Assembly (NCBI GenBank): GCA_017311315.1
Contig: CM029669.1
Coordinates: 14,510,485 to 14,574,484, forward strand
Reading direction: 5' to 3'
DNA from: Dendrocalamus latiflorus
Taxonomy: Eukaryota > Streptophyta > Magnoliopsida > Poales > Poaceae
Length of the DNA: 64,000 bases
Shown here: positions 61,990 to 64,000 of the stretch, piece by piece
Layout: each line of letters starts with the position of its first letter
How positions within the stretch are numbered: position 1 is the first letter of the stretch
Made by a program: the position numbers and the translations under genes
Notes under the pieces: model-generated
Database searches by the model: none
Seen by the model: only the letters and a program-made list of their open reading frames with translations
What the model was told of the DNA's origin: nothing

Positions 61990-62291
61990 CCACAGATTGT
62001 TTTTAAATTATAACCGCTATCACAGACGGTTTTTAGTAGAAAACATCTATGATATCTGATGTATCAAGAACCATCTGTGATAGTTGACTATCACAGACAG
62101 TTATTACAGACGGTTTATACTAAAAATCATCTGTGATAGTCAACTATCACAGACGGTTTGTTGTTGAAACCGTTTGTGATAGTTGCATCACAGACGGTTC
62201 AAAAACGGTCTGTGATGGCCTCATGTCATTACTGATCCATAAACTCAGACAACTCATGAAACCGTTTGTGATGATCTTTTCTGTAGCAGTG
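61990..62291. mobile_element. CACTA right terminus with subterminal repeats
   Basis: About nine ATCACAGACGGTT-type motifs in both orientations lead to the terminus TTTTCTGTAGCAGTG, ending at 62291. Reversed, it reads CACTGCTACAGAAAA, a proper CACT-type TIR. The following AGG (62292-62294) may be one copy of the 3-bp target duplication. The matching left TIR was not found in the window. Confidence 0.78.
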
Positions 62292-62292
62292 A

Positions 62293-62706
62293 GGATCTCT
62301 GCCATCGCATACCATCCGAGCCCTGGACACGACAACGTCAGGGAACTTTGGGTTTGGCCTGCTAACCATCCTCAGATGCGCCGAGTGCCCAGCGAAATAC
62401 TTTGCCGAGGTATGGCACTCGTTTAGTTCTTAGAAAAGAAGCATGGCACACTGTACATATTCATCGCTGTGATCATTCTGAATTTTTGTGATGTGAATTC
62501 AGGTCCTGCACAAGGCGATGAAGGGCCTGGGCACCAACGACTCGACGCTGTTAAGGGTCGTGGTGACGAGGACCGAGATCGACATGCAGTACATCATGGC
62601 GGAGTACCACAAAAAGTACAAGAGATCGCTGGCCGATGCCATCCATTCCGAGACTTCAGGCAACTATCGAATCTTCCTCCTCTCGCTCGTCGGCCGCGAC
62701 CGTTAG
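62293..62706 (+). CDS. Annexin, last two exons (5' part missing)
   Basis: The first exon reads open from the CACTA end and contains SGNFGFGLLTILRCAE and CPAKYFAE. It ends at GAG 62407-62409 before a GT donor. The 93-bp intron is 62410-62502 (ends TTCAG). The second exon (62503-62706) encodes VLHKAMKGLGTNDSTLLRV, RTEIDMQYIMAEYHKKYKRS and HSETSGNYRIFLLSLVG, then TAG at 62704-62706. This is the fourth annexin repeat of plant annexins, which bind acidic phospholipids in a calcium-dependent way. The GxGT loop is present. Codon use is GC-rich and clearly unlike the transposons. No upstream annexin exon was found, so the gene is either a fragment or disrupted by the CACTA element. Confidence 0.88.
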
Positions 62707-63230
62707 GTAGGCAGCTAAGGCAGGTGCTGTACTGCTCCGGTAGCTGGTGCTACCATGTGTCACTGGTATTGCCACATGATGACTGATGAGGCTCTGTTTC
62801 ACTTGTCATTGTTCTTCTCAGGTTGTGTTTCAACCATACATGCAGAAAATGATGTCTCGCTCTGTTAGATCTGGCGATGCAATGTTCTTGTGGCCAATGC
62901 TTTGTTGCAGCAGCATTCTATCTGCTATTTGTAAACTATATTTACAATAGCCCTTTGAAATGTTTGTTTGTGTATATTTGTTTCTCGAGCTGTTGCACCA
63001 AAATTTGATAGGGAATTAAGCAAAGCAGCCAATCCTGGCTGCTATGGTCACTATCAGTGCGTTCTTGTTGATTGATATTTGACACCTACATCCTCATGTA
63101 TATTTCCCTTGTGATCATGGTACATTGATTTTGTGCTGCTTTATTTTTCTTGTGTGGCTTATTCCTTGAAAACAATTCAAGTTCTTTTCTGTGTTATCCA
63201 GTTTTATATACCCTAGATCAGGTATAGAAA
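62707..63230 (+). other. Annexin 3' flank
   Basis: It has no open frame and is moderately T-rich, which is consistent with a 3' untranslated region and downstream sequence. No perfect AATAAA signal was noticed close to the stop. Confidence 0.4.
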
Positions 63231-63238
63231 TCTTAGAA

Positions 63239-63578
63239 CTAGTGCAAAATCCGGCGGACAAGCGGTAGCTGTAACCAGCGGTTACCGGAAAACCCAAAAA
63301 AAACCACATGAAATTCATGTTTGAAATTTTAAATTTGGACGGTTTGAAAACCGGTAACCGTTCTGATTCCTGGAAAACAAGAAAAACCAGAAAAACTCGG
63401 AAAATCCAGAGAAAACATAATTCAAAATGTTAAGACTAGCATATTTAGTTCATACAATGGATAATCTAGCACAAAAAAACATAAACCAACATAGAAAGTG
63501 CATTTGTAACCATCAGAATTTCGGCCGATTTTCCCTCCCGGTACCAACCGGGATTCCCGTTTTTTATCCCTTCCCTAG
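63239..63578. mobile_element. Possible hAT (Ds-like) remnant
   Basis: The interior has CCGGTAACCG-type and GGAAAA-rich text. The right side ends CCCGTTTTTTATCCCTTCCCTA, which reversed resembles the TAGGGATGAAAACGG end of Ds-like elements. The left terminus and a target duplication were not found. Confidence 0.25.
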
Positions 63579-64000
63579 ATGCTATTAATGGTTCAGTCTA
63601 TTTTTGCATGCTCTCAAGACAATTCTGCATTGTTCAAGACAATCATGGAAGTCTTCAAAAAGAAAAAGAAAAAAGACAATCATGGAGAACATGTACAATT
63701 GTGCATGCATCACAGCTTATTTCGCATTCACAACCAACATTAGCTATTTTACTGGTTTAGAGAAAAGATCATATCCCATAAAAACCAACACTGGCTTATT
63801 GGCTACCAAGGCATACATACTGCAAAAGTTCAGAGGTGGTACCTTACACTAAAGGGGACCAATATACAGATAACCATAGCTGTCCGCTACAAGCATGTCC
63901 TCTACTCGTAAAAACAAGACAAACCGTAATTCACATAGAGCAAGCTTCAGACAGCACATAACAGCGTGGCGACGGGGGCAGGTACATTAGATCATTTGGA
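63579..64000. other. Unannotated end of window
   Basis: No gene or repeat structure recognised. Confidence 0.4.

Noticed and set aside
50575..62291. One single CACTA element spanning both transposase genes
   Set aside because: No left CACT terminus was found at 50575, the arms are too diverged and the repeat blocks number three, so a composite of several elements is more likely.

Overview
The window is a stretch of grass nuclear genome, most likely Oryza or a close relative. That is an inference from the transposon families and from one annexin-like gene end; no species-diagnostic gene is present. Nearly all of the 64 kb is nested transposable elements. The only host-gene-like coding sequence is the last two exons of a plant annexin at 62293-62706. 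There are no rRNA genes, no convincing functional tRNA genes and no CRISPR array.

Left block (1-15.5 kb). The tail and the 5.2-kb 3' LTR of a long-LTR Ty3/gypsy element (1-5899, plus) sit inside the LTR of a minus-strand Ty1/copia element (Copia-1, 5900-11243). Copia-1 is nearly intact: one frame encodes Gag-PR-IN-RT-RH and is broken by a single amber codon. Next to it lies an older, heavily decayed plus-strand copia relic (Copia-2, 11244 to about 15537).

Middle block (16-46.4 kb). A LINE-type retrotransposon (16017-18262 and 44889-46423, plus) is split by a Ty3/gypsy element of the Tat type (18263-44888). The Tat element carries two further insertions. Copia-3 (SIRE/Maximus-like, minus, 20779-30368, target duplication ACAAG) lies in its gag. 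A solo LTR of 4.9 kb (34386-39265, minus, target duplication GTACC), from the same family as the LTR at 691-5899, lies in its integrase. Without these two insertions the Tat element is about 12.1 kb, a normal size for the lineage. Between its pol and 3' LTR it carries a spliced antisense gene of the PF04195 'gypsy-type transposase' family. The insertion order is LINE, then Tat, then Copia-3 and the solo-LTR parent.

Right block (46.4-64 kb). There is a non-autonomous Mutator-like element with a perfect 10-bp target duplication (46804-47850), a hAT-like MITE (49052-49518), and a CACTA (En/Spm) complex. The complex has two decayed TNP2-type transposase genes in opposite orientation (51010-54184 minus; 56908-59935 plus). 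Between them lie a GC-rich repetitive tract and a copia-type gag gene. Three blocks of ACAGACGGTT palindromic subterminal repeats are present, and a CACTA right terminus at 62291 directly abuts annexin coding sequence.

I did not find a clearly new multi-gene system. The most unusual signals are tRNA-like A-box/B-box modules inside both long gypsy LTRs, the divergent transposase pair with a gag gene in its spacer, a promoter-like segment enclosed by CACTA subterminal repeats, and recurrent glutamine-to-amber stops in several elements. LTR divergences were compared by eye on partial alignments only.
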